Shown here: positions 45,151-58,987 of the stretch, in pieces | Position numbering within the stretch: the stretch's first letter is position 1 | How the letters are laid out: each line of letters opens with the position of its first letter | NCBI GenBank assembly: GCA_021811865.1 | Contig: JAKAQB010000003.1 | Coordinates: 49,349-113,348, forward strand | Source: Actinomycetes bacterium | GTDB taxonomy: Bacteria; Actinomycetota; Acidimicrobiia; Acidimicrobiales; Palsa-688 | Direction: 5' to 3' | Length of the DNA: 64,000 nt | The notes under the pieces: model-generated | The model's input: only the letters and a program-made list of their open reading frames with translations | What the model was told of the DNA's origin: nothing | The model's database searches: none | Made by a program: the position numbers and the translations under genes

Positions 45151-45156
45151 TACGGT
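45151..45156 (+). promoter_or_regulatory. Leaderless-type -10 box (TACGGT) before malQ
   Basis: TACGGT, 6 nt, then ATG 45163. That ATG is not in the malQ frame, so the box may instead start a 25-nt leader for GTG 45188. Confidence 0.45.
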
Positions 45157-45187
45157 CGGAGGATGGAGAAGGCGGGCTTCGCCGGCG

Positions 45188-47152
45188 GTGGCCGGTGGCG
45201 TGGCCGGGGCGGCGGCCGGTGGCGTGGCCGGGGCGGCGGCCGGGTGGGGCAGCCCCGCCGTGGTTGACGCCCGGTCGTGGGCGGTCGAGCACGGCTTCCA
45301 CGACACCTCCGGGACCTGGCGGGAGGCGCCCGCCGCGACCGTCGGCGCCGTCCTCGCCTCCATGGGCGCGCTCGAGCCGGGAGCCCGCCACCCCGACCTC
45401 GACCCGGCGCTGCTGCTCTCGGTCCGCCTCGACCATCCCCTGCCGGCTGTGCCGGCCGGGACGCTCTTGCTCGAGGACGGCGGCGAGCAGCGCGTCGACG
45501 GCCGGCTCCCACCGGGCGTGCCGCCCGGCTACCACCGCCTGCGGGGTGAGGACGGCTCCGAGCGCCGGCTGATCGTCAGCCCCGGCCGCTGCCCGGCGCC
45601 CCCCGGGTCGCGATGGGGGCTGGCCGCCCAGCTCTACGCCGCCCGCTCGCGCGGCAGCTGGGGGATCGGCGACCTCGCCGACCTCCGCCGGCTCACCCAG
45701 TGGGGTCGGCGGCTGGGCGCCGAGCTGACGCTGCTCAACCCGCTGCACGCCGGGCCGCCGGGGCCCCACCCCCAGCCGAGCCCGTACTTCCCGTCGAGCC
45801 GGTGCTTCGGCAACCCGCTGTACCTGCACGTCGAGGACATCGCCGGCGCCGGCGAGCTCGACGGCATCGACCGGCTGGCCGCCGCCGGCCAGGAGCTCAA
45901 CTCCGAGCGCCGCATCGACCGGGATCGGGTGTGGGCGCTCAAGTCCGACGCGCTCGAACGGCTCTTCGAGCGCGTCGGCGACGACCCGGGCCTCGACGCC
46001 TACCGGCGCGAGCGTGGGCCGGCGCTGGAAGGCTTCGCCCTCTTCAACGCCATCGCCGAACGCGAGGGCCTCCCCTGGCAGCGCTGGCCCGCCGAGCTAC
46101 GCCACCCGGACGCGCCGGCGGTGCGGGACTTCGCCGCCGGCGGGGACGGCCGCCGTCGGGTCCGCTACCACGCCTGGCTGCAGTGGCAGCTCGACCGCCA
46201 GCTCGCCGCCACCGCTCCCGCCGAGCTCATCTCCGACGTGGCCGTCGGCGTCGACGCCGGCGGGGCTGACACCTGGGTGTGGCAGGAGACCTTCGCCACC
46301 GGGATGAGGGTCGGCGCCCCGCCCGATGAGTTCAACCGGCTCGGGCAGGACTGGGGGCTGCCCCCGTGGGACCCGTGGCGGTTGCGGGCCGCCGGCTACG
46401 AGCCGTACGTGCAGACGGTGCGCGCCGCCCTGCGCCACGCCGCCGGGCTGCGCGTCGACCACGTGATGGGGTTGTTCCGCCTGTACTGGATCCCCGACGG
46501 CGTCGAGCCGGCGGGCGGGACCTACGTGCGCTACCCGTACTGGGACCTGCTCAACATCCTGGCCCTGGAGGCGCACCGGGCGGGGGCATTCGTCGTCGGT
46601 GAGGACCTCGGCACCGTCGAGGACCACGTGCGCTCCGAGCTCGCCGAGCGCCGGGTGCTGTCCTACCGGCTGCTGTGGTTCGAACGCGAGCGTCCGGCCT
46701 CCTGGCCCGTCGAGGCGTTGGGCACCGTCACCACCCACGACCTGCCAACCGTCGCCGGCGTGTGGACGGGGCAGGATCTGGAGGCGCAGCGCCGGCTCGG
46801 CCTCGACCCCAATGAGGAGGGCTCCCGGGGCATCCGCTCCCGGCTGGGGGAGTGGGCTGGCCTCGGCGACGACGCCCCCGCCGTCGAGGTCGTCGAGGCC
46901 GCCTACGGCCTGCTCGCAGCGGCGCCCTGCCGGGTGCTCATCGTGACCCTCGACGACCTGGCCGTGGTCACCGAGCGCCCCAACATGCCTGGGACGCTCG
47001 ACGAGTGGCCCAACTGGTCGATCGCCCTGCCTGTGCCGCTCGAGCAGCTGGAGGCCAGCCCGCTGGCCGCAGCGGTCGCGGGCGAGATGAACTCCGGGCC
47101 CCGGGCGGGCGCCGGGGGAACGGGCGTCGAGGGGGTGGGCGCCGGCGGGTGA
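45188..47152 (+). CDS. malQ: MalQ, 4-alpha-glucanotransferase (GH77)
   Basis: The 654-residue protein has GH77 landmarks: SRGSWGIGDLADL, LNPLHAGPPGPHPQPSPY, LRVDHVMGLFRLYWIP (catalytic Asp region), VVGEDLGTVEDHVR (acid/base Glu) and GTVTTHDLPTVAGVWTG. It transfers glucan chains in glycogen/maltodextrin metabolism in the cytosol. The start is uncertain. GTG 45188 is the first plausible in-frame codon, inside a 24-bp duplicated GC segment. ATG 45163, perfectly spaced from a -10 box, reads in another frame and stops at 45264. Homology begins at about VVDARSWAVEHGF. Confidence 0.9.
   Translation: MAGGVAGAAAGGVAGAAAGWGSPAVVDARSWAVEHGFHDTSGTWREAPAATVGAVLASMGALEPGARHPDLDPALLLSVRLDHPLPAVPAGTLLLEDGGEQRVDGRLPPGVPPGYHRLRGEDGSERRLIVSPGRCPAPPGSRWGLAAQLYAARSRGSWGIGDLADLRRLTQWGRRLGAELTLLNPLHAGPPGPHPQPSPYFPSSRCFGNPLYLHVEDIAGAGELDGIDRLAAAGQELNSERRIDRDRVWALKSDALERLFERVGDDPGLDAYRRERGPALEGFALFNAIAEREGLPWQRWPAELRHPDAPAVRDFAAGGDGRRRVRYHAWLQWQLDRQLAATAPAELISDVAVGVDAGGADTWVWQETFATGMRVGAPPDEFNRLGQDWGLPPWDPWRLRAAGYEPYVQTVRAALRHAAGLRVDHVMGLFRLYWIPDGVEPAGGTYVRYPYWDLLNILALEAHRAGAFVVGEDLGTVEDHVRSELAERRVLSYRLLWFERERPASWPVEALGTVTTHDLPTVAGVWTGQDLEAQRRLGLDPNEEGSRGIRSRLGEWAGLGDDAPAVEVVEAAYGLLAAAPCRVLIVTLDDLAVVTERPNMPGTLDEWPNWSIALPVPLEQLEASPLAAAVAGEMNSGPRAGAGGTGVEGVGAGG
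45190..45237 (+). repeat. 24-bp tandem duplication at the malQ 5' end
   Basis: Two consecutive exact 24-bp units (45190-45213 and 45214-45237) code VAGGVAGA-type residues. The region obscures the true malQ start. Confidence 0.75.
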
Positions 47153-47184
47153 CCGCCGAAGGACCCCGCGGGCGCAACCTCGGA

Positions 47185-47239
47185 CGCGTTGTTTGGGCAG
47201 TTCACCGCGATAATCGCGGTCAACTGCCCAACCAACGCG
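47185..47239. repeat. 55-bp near-perfect palindromic repeat, copy 2
   Basis: Arms 47185-47211 and 47213-47239 pair over 27 bp with two mismatches around a 1-nt centre. The core TTGGGCAGTT, CCGCGAT and ATCGCGGTCAACTGCCC match copy 1 at 31516-31570. It lies between malQ and the ligase gene, 33 bp after the malQ stop. Confidence 0.92.
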
Positions 47240-47255
47240 AGCGGCGATGGCCCAT

Positions 47256-47344
<89 letters not shown>

Positions 47345-47412
47345 ACGGGCTCCGTCGCAGCTGGTCGTTCTTCCCGGGAGCTACGTCCGCGGCTGGCGGG
47401 GGAAGTTCGGGT

Positions 47413-47418
47413 TAGCGT
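47413..47418 (+). promoter_or_regulatory. Leaderless -10 box (TAGCGT) for the DNA ligase gene
   Basis: TAGCGT, 7 nt, then ATG 47426. It supports that start over the longer open frame running back through the microsatellite and palindrome. Confidence 0.5.
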
Positions 47419-47425
47419 CGGCGCG

Positions 47426-48508
47426 ATGCAGCTGCCCGTGATGCCGCCGGTGGCCCCGATGCTCGCCAAGCTGGCGCGCGAGCTGCCGGCGGGGGACTGG
47501 CGCTACGAGCCCAAGTGGGACGGCTTCCGCTGCATCGCCTTCCGCGACGGCGACGAGGTGGAGCTCGGCAGCCGCAACGAGCGGCCCCTCACCCGCTACT
47601 TCCCCGAGGTGGTGGCGGCCGTGAGGGCCCGGCTGCCCGAGCGCTGCGTGCTCGACGGCGAGATCGTCGTCGCCGGCCCGGCCGGCCTCGACTTCGACGC
47701 CCTCTCGCAGCGGATCCACCCGGCGGCGAGCCGCGTGGCCGTGCTGTCGGAGCGGACGCCTGCCGCCATTGTTGCCTTCGACCTGCTGGCCCTCGGCGGC
47801 GCCGACCTGCGGCCGGCGACCTTCGACGAGCGGCGCGCCGGCCTGGAAGGGCTCGTCGGTACCTCCACCTCCGGGGTGCACCTGACGCCGCTCACCCGGG
47901 AGCGGTCCGTGGCCGCCGACTGGTTCACGCGCTTCGAGGGCGCCGGCCTCGACGGTGTCGTGGCCAAGCGACCTGACCAGCGCTACCTCGAGGACCGGCG
48001 GGTGATGGTGAAGGTCAAGCACGAGCGCACCGCCGAGTTCGTCGTCGGAGGTTTCCGGTGGTACCGCGGGGAGGCCGGCGGCGCCGTCGGCTCGCTGATG
48101 CTCGGGTTGTACGCAACCGGAGGGGAGCTGCGCCACGTCGGGGTCATCGGCAGCTTCCCCGCCGCCGACCGGCGCCGGCTGGTGGCCGAGCTCGCCCCCT
48201 ACCGCACCGGCGGCAGGCACCCATGGGCCGGGTGGGCCGAGGCGGTGGGCGACGGCACCCCCGCTGGCAGGGCGGCGCGGACCCACGGTGGGAGCCGGTG
48301 GAACGCCGGCCGGGACCTGAGCTTCGAGCTGCTCCGGCCGGAGCTGGTCGTCGAGGCCGCCTACGAGCACCTGCAGGGCGAGCGCCTGCGGCACACGGCC
48401 CGCTTCCGGCGCTGGCGTCCCGACCGCCGCGCCGAGGGCTGCACTTACGAGCAGCTGGACGTCGCCGTCCCCTCCCTCCTCGAGGAGGTGTTCGCCGCCC
48501 GTGGATGA
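47426..48508 (+). CDS. ATP-dependent DNA ligase (LigC-like)
   Basis: The 360-residue protein has the adenylation motif EPKWDGFR with Lys30, then SRNERPLTRYFPEV, CVLDGEIVVAG, FEGAGLDGVVAKR and MVKVKHERTAEFVVGGF (nucleotidyl-transferase motifs I-V), followed by an OB-fold. It has no polymerase or nuclease domain, so it is the stand-alone LigC type linked in actinobacteria to Ku-dependent or base-excision repair. ATG 47426 gives the expected N-terminus (MPPVAPMLAKLA). Its end overlaps the next gene by 8 bp. Confidence 0.9.
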   Translation: MQLPVMPPVAPMLAKLARELPAGDWRYEPKWDGFRCIAFRDGDEVELGSRNERPLTRYFPEVVAAVRARLPERCVLDGEIVVAGPAGLDFDALSQRIHPAASRVAVLSERTPAAIVAFDLLALGGADLRPATFDERRAGLEGLVGTSTSGVHLTPLTRERSVAADWFTRFEGAGLDGVVAKRPDQRYLEDRRVMVKVKHERTAEFVVGGFRWYRGEAGGAVGSLMLGLYATGGELRHVGVIGSFPAADRRRLVAELAPYRTGGRHPWAGWAEAVGDGTPAGRAARTHGGSRWNAGRDLSFELLRPELVVEAAYEHLQGERLRHTARFRRWRPDRRAEGCTYEQLDVAVPSLLEEVFAARG

Positions 48509-49154
48509 GCCCCCCAGCGACCGGCCGCCGGCGGGTGCTCACCCCGGCGGATGGGTGCGACCGCCCGGCGGCCCGCCGCCCGGTCCCGGCGGCCCCGGCG
48601 GCCCCGGCGGTCTGCGCGCCGAGGTCGGGACCAGCTCGGGACGGGCGTGCTCGGCGATCCTCGTGCCGGTGCCCGAGGCCGACGCCGCCGTCGGCCCGTG
48701 GCGCCACCAGTACGACCCGGCCGCTCTCGCCGGCGTACCCGCCCACGTGACGCTGATAGTCCCGTGGGTCGCCCCCGAGCGCATCACCGGCGACGAGGTC
48801 GCCGCCGTCGGCGAGGTGGCGGCGACCACGGCGGGGTGGGCGTTCGACCTGGTCGACGTGGCGTGGTTCGGGCGTCGGGTCATGTGGCTCGTCCCCCAGC
48901 CGGCCGAGCCGTTCAAGCGGTTGACGGTGGCGCTGGCGGAGCGCTTCGGGACGCCTCCCTGGGCGGGGGAGTTTGCCGAGGTCGTGCCCCACCTCACCGT
49001 CGCCCACGCGCCGGAGGGCGACGTCGCCTCCCTCGAGCCGGTGGCCAAGGACCTGCTGCGGTACCTCCCGATCACCTGCCGGGCCCGGGAGGTGTGGGTG
49101 ATGGTCCCCGACGGCGACAGGTGGGAGATCCGCGCCCGTTGCCCGCTCGGCTGA
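48501..49154 (+). CDS. 2'-5' RNA ligase / 2H phosphoesterase superfamily protein
   Basis: The 217-residue protein has the two HxTx motifs that define 2H phosphoesterases: H82-V-T-L and H164-L-T-V. The first 45 residues are a Pro/Gly-rich leader that contains a 9-bp repeat stretch. Family members open cyclic phosphates on RNA ends or act on nucleotide cyclic phosphates. GTG 48501 overlaps the ligase gene by 8 bp, so the pair is translationally coupled and may work on the same damaged ends. A start inside the leader is possible. Confidence 0.8.
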   Translation: MDEPPSDRPPAGAHPGGWVRPPGGPPPGPGGPGGPGGLRAEVGTSSGRACSAILVPVPEADAAVGPWRHQYDPAALAGVPAHVTLIVPWVAPERITGDEVAAVGEVAATTAGWAFDLVDVAWFGRRVMWLVPQPAEPFKRLTVALAERFGTPPWAGEFAEVVPHLTVAHAPEGDVASLEPVAKDLLRYLPITCRAREVWVMVPDGDRWEIRARCPLG

Positions 49155-49168
49155 GCGTGCCGGCGGGC

Positions 49169-50062
49169 TCAGCCGATCATCCCGAAGAGCGCCTCGAGCT
49201 CGTCGGCCGGCCCCGCCGGCACGGTGTAGCCGGCCTGGTCTCGGATCTCCTCGAAGTGGTCCCGCACGTCTTCGGGCGTGAGCGACGGGTCGGCGTAGCC
49301 GCGCGTCATCCCGATGAAGAAGCGGGCGACGCGCCCGCCACCGACGGAGTACACCTCGCCGCTCACCGGGACGCTCTCGTGCGCCAGGTAGGCGACGACG
49401 GGGGACACGAGCGACGGCTCGAGCTTCTCGGCCGCCGCACCGAGGAGCTCCTCGGTCATGCGGGTCCGGGCGAGGGGGGCGATGGCGTTGACCTTGATGT
49501 TGTACTTGGCGCCCTCGGCGGCAAGGACCCGGGTGAGGCCGACCAGGCCCATCTTGGCGGCGCCGTAGTTGCTCTGACCGAAGTTGCCGAGGATCCCGGA
49601 GTTGGACGAGGTGTTGACGACCCGCCCGTAGCCCTGCTCGCGGAAGTGGAGCCACGCCGGCCGGGTCACGTGGAAGGCGCCCCGCAGGTGCACGTCGATG
49701 ACCGGGTCGAGCAGGTCGGCGGTCATGTTTTGGAAGGTCTTGTCCCGCAGGATGCCGGCGTTGTTGACCACGACGTCGACCCGGCCGAAGGCGTCGATGG
49801 CCGTCTGGACGATCGCCTCGCCGCCGCCGGGGGTGCTGACGCTGTGGCCGTCGGCGACGGCTTCCCCGCCCCCGCCCCTGATCTCCTCGGCGACCGCCTC
49901 GGCCGGGCCGAGGTCGGAGCCGTCGCCGTGCACCGAGCCGCCGACGTCATTGACCACGACCCGGGCGCCGCGCCGGGCGAGCAGGAGGGCGTGCTCCCGC
50001 CCGAGCCCGCCGCCGGCGCCCGTCACGATCGCCACCTTGCCGTCGAAACCGAGATCAGCCAT
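49169..50062 (-). CDS. Short-chain dehydrogenase/reductase (MFE-2 / 3-hydroxyacyl-CoA dehydrogenase-like)
   Basis: The 297-residue protein has the SDR cofactor motif VTGAGGGLGREHALLLARRGA, NNAGILRD, active-site Tyr/Lys in SNYGAAKMGLVGL and a serine in VNTSSNSGILG. The NDVGGSVHGDGSD stretch is typical of the peroxisomal-type multifunctional enzyme subfamily acting on 3-hydroxyacyl-CoA, with an extended C-terminus. ATG 50062 lies 7 nt behind a TACGGT leaderless box. The substrate is not fixed by sequence. Confidence 0.87.
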   Translation of the reverse strand: MADLGFDGKVAIVTGAGGGLGREHALLLARRGARVVVNDVGGSVHGDGSDLGPAEAVAEEIRGGGGEAVADGHSVSTPGGGEAIVQTAIDAFGRVDVVVNNAGILRDKTFQNMTADLLDPVIDVHLRGAFHVTRPAWLHFREQGYGRVVNTSSNSGILGNFGQSNYGAAKMGLVGLTRVLAAEGAKYNIKVNAIAPLARTRMTEELLGAAAEKLEPSLVSPVVAYLAHESVPVSGEVYSVGGGRVARFFIGMTRGYADPSLTPEDVRDHFEEIRDQAGYTVPAGPADELEALFGMIG

Positions 50063-50069
50063 GGACCGG

Positions 50070-50075
50070 ACCGTA
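50070..50075 (-). promoter_or_regulatory. Leaderless -10 box (TACGGT) for the SDR gene
   Basis: On the minus strand TACGGT, 7 nt, then ATG 50062. Confidence 0.5.
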
Positions 50076-50198
50076 GCCGCAGGTCTCGCGAGGCGGCCAA
50101 CCGGAGGAAGCCCCGCCCGAGGCGGTCGGAACCAGGCGCTGGCGGAGCTGCGGCCCTGTCTCGAATGCTGCGGCCCTGTCCCGGACAGGGGGCTGGGG

Positions 50199-51416
50199 CT
50201 ACCCGGGATAGGGGCCGGGTGGGTGCAGGAAGCCGCGCCGCCAGCGCCACGGGGTGATCAAACCGGCGCGGGGGTAGTCCTCGAACATCCAGTGCACGAA
50301 CCGCCGCCGGGTCCCGGCCGAGGCGTTGGCGAGGCGGAACCATCCCCGCATGCCCCGCTCGGCGCCGAGGACCGCCGAGAAGCGGGCGGACAGCCAGTCG
50401 TCGATCGCCATGCCCCTGCGGATGGCGGCCCGGTAGGCGGCAGCCGCCTCGCCGGCGGCCGCCGGCCCCGAAGCCGCCGCGAACCTCGCCGCCAGCTCGC
50501 CGGTCTCCAGCGCCTGGGCGATCCCCTCGCCGGTCATGCAGTCCGCCGCCCGGGCGGCGTCGCCGGCGAACAGCACCCGGCCGCCGAGGGCGGCGAGGCG
50601 GGTGGCGCCGATGCGGGCGGGGATCGGCCACGACTTGAGGTTCTCCTCCGCACGGGCCAGGGGACCGAGCACCGCGGAGATCTGGGGGCGGGAGAGCAGG
50701 TCCGCCCACAGCGCCTTCATCGACCCGGTCCGCTCGCCCGGGGCGCGCCGCACCCCGAAGCCGACGTTGGCCCGTTCCCCCGGCAGCGGGAACGACCAGG
50801 CGTAGCCGGGCTGCAGGTCCCGCTCGAACCACACCCAGAAGTCCCGGGCGGCGGCGCCGACGCGCCGGTGGTACTGGCGGGCGGCGTGCCACTCGCCCAG
50901 GTAGGCGGGCTCGCCGAGCCCGAGGGCGCGCCGCAGGGGCGACCACATCCCGTCGGCGGCGACGGCGTACCAGGCTCGCACCGTGGCGCCGCCCTCCAGC
51001 TCGAGCTCGACACCGGAGCCGCCCCCGGCGGGCCGGGCACCGACGACAGCGCAGCCGTCCTCCACCTGGGCGCCGGCGTGCCGGGCCACCGCGACGAGGG
51101 CGGCGTCGAGCTCGACGCGGCGCACCGTGGCGGCGTAGGTGGCGCCGGCGGGCAGCTCGAGGGAGGCGACCTGGCCGCCGGGGATACGGACGTGGGCGGT
51201 GCGCACCGGCTCCCACGTCGGCAGCCGCCGGGGGTCGAGGCCGAGCGCCTCCAGCCGGCGGAGGGCGCCGGTGGTGAGGCCGTCGCCGCAGCACTTGTCC
51301 CTCGGGAACGCCGCCCGGTCGACCAGCAGCACCCGCAGGCCCAGGCGGGCCGCCGTGGTGGCGGCGGCGGCGCCGGCAGGCCCGGCCCCGACGACGGCCA
51401 CGTCGACGGAGATCAC
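50199..51416 (-). CDS. Geranylgeranyl-reductase-family FAD-dependent oxidoreductase
   Basis: The 405-residue flavoprotein starts with DVAVVGAGPAGAAAATTAARLG and has the family's FPRDKCCGDGLTTGALRRL segment, RVELDAALVAVARHAGA and the FAD-closing VLFAGDAARAADCMTGEGIAQALETG. Such enzymes saturate isoprenoid chains or related lipids such as menaquinone side chains. GTG 51416 overlaps the preceding glycosyltransferase stop by 4 bp (GTGA). A TAGGTT box 7 nt upstream could give it an own leaderless start; TTG 51425 is less likely. Confidence 0.83.
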   Translation of the reverse strand: MISVDVAVVGAGPAGAAAATTAARLGLRVLLVDRAAFPRDKCCGDGLTTGALRRLEALGLDPRRLPTWEPVRTAHVRIPGGQVASLELPAGATYAATVRRVELDAALVAVARHAGAQVEDGCAVVGARPAGGGSGVELELEGGATVRAWYAVAADGMWSPLRRALGLGEPAYLGEWHAARQYHRRVGAAARDFWVWFERDLQPGYAWSFPLPGERANVGFGVRRAPGERTGSMKALWADLLSRPQISAVLGPLARAEENLKSWPIPARIGATRLAALGGRVLFAGDAARAADCMTGEGIAQALETGELAARFAAASGPAAAGEAAAAYRAAIRRGMAIDDWLSARFSAVLGAERGMRGWFRLANASAGTRRRFVHWMFEDYPRAGLITPWRWRRGFLHPPGPYPG

Positions 51417-52076
51417 GGTCGCCAACCTACGGGGCGCAGCAGGTCTCCGGGCGGCGGTCCGAAGCGGTGGCGGAGAAAGTCCTCGATGGCCCGCGCCTCC
51501 AGCCAGCTCACGGGCAGCGCCCTCGCCGGCTCACGAAACGCCCCCGCCACGGCACCGGCCGCAGCGAGGATCAGCCGGGCGCGCACCTCCCGCCGGCCTA
51601 AGTGCTCCGCTACGAGCAGGAGGGTGTTGCGCAGCTGCAGGTAGCCGGCGAGGCGCTGGTCGGGCAGCCGGCCGTTGGCGACCACCGCCCCCCACCGGCA
51701 CGAGGTCGAACGCCTCCCCGAGCTCGGCGCACGCCAGCCCGGCGTCGCCCCTCCCCTCCAGCGCGTCGAGGAGGCGGCGCACGCAGCCCTCCTCCGGCAC
51801 GGCGTCGTGGGGAGCGAGCGCCACCCACTCACCCTCGCCGGCCGCAAGCCACCGGCGGAGCCCGAGGTTGGCCCCCGGCCCGAACCCCACGTTGCCGCCG
51901 GCGTCGAGCACCTCCACGTCCGCCGGCAGCCCCGGCGGCGGGCGCCGGCCGCTGTCGACCACGGTTGTCGAACTGATCCCGTCCTGGCGGGCGAAGGCGT
52001 CGACGCTGCGGGCGCAGCGCTCCGGCTGGTCGTGGTGGACGATCACGAGGTGGATGCCGGCGCTGATGGGTCTCAC
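51413..52076 (-). pseudogene. Family-2 glycosyltransferase with a frameshift in a G6 tract
   Basis: GTG 52076 opens a GT2-like N-terminus (HLVIVHHDQPERCARSVDAF, DAGGNVGFGPGANLGLRRW, WVALAPHDAVPEEGCVRRL) that runs to VPVGGG. Homologous reading then continues in another frame (VVANGRLPDQRLAGYLQLR to VGWRP). The switch falls in the run of six C (six G on the coding strand) at 51688-51693; five G would restore one 220-residue frame. Overlaps with both operon neighbours (GTGA at each end) are intact. It may be a true mutation, a phase-variable tract or a base-calling error. Confidence 0.7.
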
Positions 52077-52972
52077 CGCCCGAGCTCGGCGCGCAGCGCC
52101 TCGTCGAGACGGGGGTGGCGCCACGCGAAGCCGGTGCGCCCCAGCACGGCCGGCTCGACGCGCTGGCTGACGAGCAGCATCTCGCGCGCCATCTCCCGGC
52201 CGAGGGCGACCTCGAGGGCCACCCGGGGCACAGCCAGGCGCGCCGGGCGGCCGAGCACTGCGGCGAGCGTGGCGGTGAGCTCGGCGTTGGTGACCGGCTC
52301 GGGTGCCACCAGGTTGACGGGCCCCGACACCCGCTCGTCGCCGAGGGCGTGCAGGATCGCCGCCACCTCGTCGGCGAGCGAGATCCAGCTGAGCCACTGC
52401 CGCCCGCTGCCGAGGCGGCCTCCCAGCCCGGCGCGGAACAGGGGCAACTGCTTGGCGAGCGCCCCGCCGTCCCTCGACTGCACGATGCCGCTGCGGAGGT
52501 GGGCGACGCGGATGCCGGCCGCCTCGGCCGGTGCGGTGGCGGCCTCCCACCGGCGGCACACGTCGGCGAGGAACCCGGCGCCCGACGGGCTCGCCTCGCT
52601 CAGCAGCTCGTCGCCACCGTCGCCGTACAAGCCGATGGCGGAGGCGCTGAGCAGGGTGGCGGGGCGGGGCTGCATGGCGGCCAGGGTCCCGGCGAGGAGG
52701 GTGGTGGCCCGCACCCGGCTCTCGGTGACCGCCGCCTTGTGGGCCGGCGTCCAGCGGTGGTCGAAGATGCCGACGCCCGCCAGGTTGACGGCGGCGTCCA
52801 CCCCGGCGAGGCGGGTGACGTCGATGGTGCCGGCATCCGGGTCCCACCGCGCCGCGGCCTCGCCGGCGGCGTCGCCGCGCACCACCCGGACCGCCTCGTG
52901 GCCGGCGGAGCGCAGCTCGCCGAGCAGCCGCCGCCCGATCAGGCCGTGGCTCCCGGTGACGGCCACCTTCAT
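52073..52972 (-). CDS. TIGR01777-family epimerase / NAD(P)-binding SDR protein
   Basis: The 299-residue protein begins MKVAVTGSHGLIGRRLLGEL and has NLAGVGIFDHRWTPAHK, SASAIGLYGDGGDE, LADVCRRWEAAT and a C-terminal DUF1731-like part (VPRVALEVALGREM, RHPRLDEALRAE), all standard for TIGR01777 proteins (YfcH/SulA-like). These are widespread nucleoside-sugar-epimerase relatives without a settled substrate. Its stop overlaps the glycosyltransferase start, making it the first gene of a three-gene operon. Confidence 0.88.
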   Translation of the reverse strand: MKVAVTGSHGLIGRRLLGELRSAGHEAVRVVRGDAAGEAAARWDPDAGTIDVTRLAGVDAAVNLAGVGIFDHRWTPAHKAAVTESRVRATTLLAGTLAAMQPRPATLLSASAIGLYGDGGDELLSEASPSGAGFLADVCRRWEAATAPAEAAGIRVAHLRSGIVQSRDGGALAKQLPLFRAGLGGRLGSGRQWLSWISLADEVAAILHALGDERVSGPVNLVAPEPVTNAELTATLAAVLGRPARLAVPRVALEVALGREMAREMLLVSQRVEPAVLGRTGFAWRHPRLDEALRAELGR

Positions 52973-53058
52973 CGCCTGTACTCTGCCCCGCGGCCGGCTC
53001 TTCGACCAAGCCGGCCGCTGCTCCCAAGGAGGCGGTGAGACTCGCTGGTCGGACCGGC

Positions 53059-53340
53059 TCAGCCCGCGCGCCGGCGGTGCGCCGGCTCGTGGCTCTCGAT
53101 GATCACACCGTGGGGCCGGCCGGCGGCCCCGTAGCATTCCTCGTGGAAGTGCTCGACCCGGTTCCAGCGGCCGGCCAGGTACACGTTGGCGATGACCTGG
53201 CGGCGCTGGTGGCGGGCGGCGAACTTCACGGGCTCGCTGCAGTGGGCGCAGGAGGCGTCGTTGCCGGGGTCGACGGGGCGCAGGACCGCCCGGCTGACCG
53301 GAGCGAACGGCTTGCTCGGGTGGATGGTCGCCGCGCTCAC
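53059..53340 (-). CDS. Small cysteine-containing hypothetical protein
   Basis: The 93-residue protein has CAHCSEPVKFAARHQ and a downstream histidine/cysteine pair (HFHEECYGAAG), a possible zinc site, plus VIANVYLAGRWNRVEHF. It lies 41 bp after ettA on the same strand, so it is probably co-expressed. GTG 53340 gives a clean N-terminus (VSAATIHPSKPFAPVSR). I know of no assigned function. Confidence 0.65.
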   Translation of the reverse strand: MSAATIHPSKPFAPVSRAVLRPVDPGNDASCAHCSEPVKFAARHQRRQVIANVYLAGRWNRVEHFHEECYGAAGRPHGVIIESHEPAHRRRAG

Positions 53341-53381
53341 GGCTGGTCCATCGGCCGGAGCGAGCCCGAGTTGAGCAGCGC

Positions 53382-55061
<1,680 letters not shown>

Positions 55062-55088
55062 CTCCTCAGTGTGCCCGGTGCCGGGCCG

Positions 55089-55094
55089 TACCCT
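55089..55094 (+). promoter_or_regulatory. Leaderless -10 box (TACCCT) for kgd
   Basis: TACCCT, 6 nt, then GTG 55101, inside the 39-bp gap to the divergent ettA gene. Confidence 0.5.
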
Positions 55095-55100
55095 GGCTGC

Positions 55101-58829
<3,729 letters not shown>

Positions 58830-58836
58830 CGCCCAC

Positions 58837-58891
58837 CGCCCCCGGCGGCCGCTCGGCCGGCACCGCTCAGCGCCCCCGGCGGCCGCTCGGC
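58837..58891 (+). repeat. 21-bp direct repeat downstream of kgd
   Basis: An exact 21-bp GC-rich sequence (58837-58857) recurs at 58871-58891, separated by 13 bp. It contains CGGCGGCCGCTCGG and internal short dyads. It lies between kgd and the NYN ribonuclease gene and could help end transcription, but no T-tract follows. Confidence 0.75.
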
Positions 58892-58987
58892 GCGGGATCG
58901 CAGGCGCCGCCCCGGTCGGGCCGGCCGGTCCCACGCTTGGGGGGCTCCCTCGGATTCGCGGCGTAGCATGGTTGACTACTCACTGAC

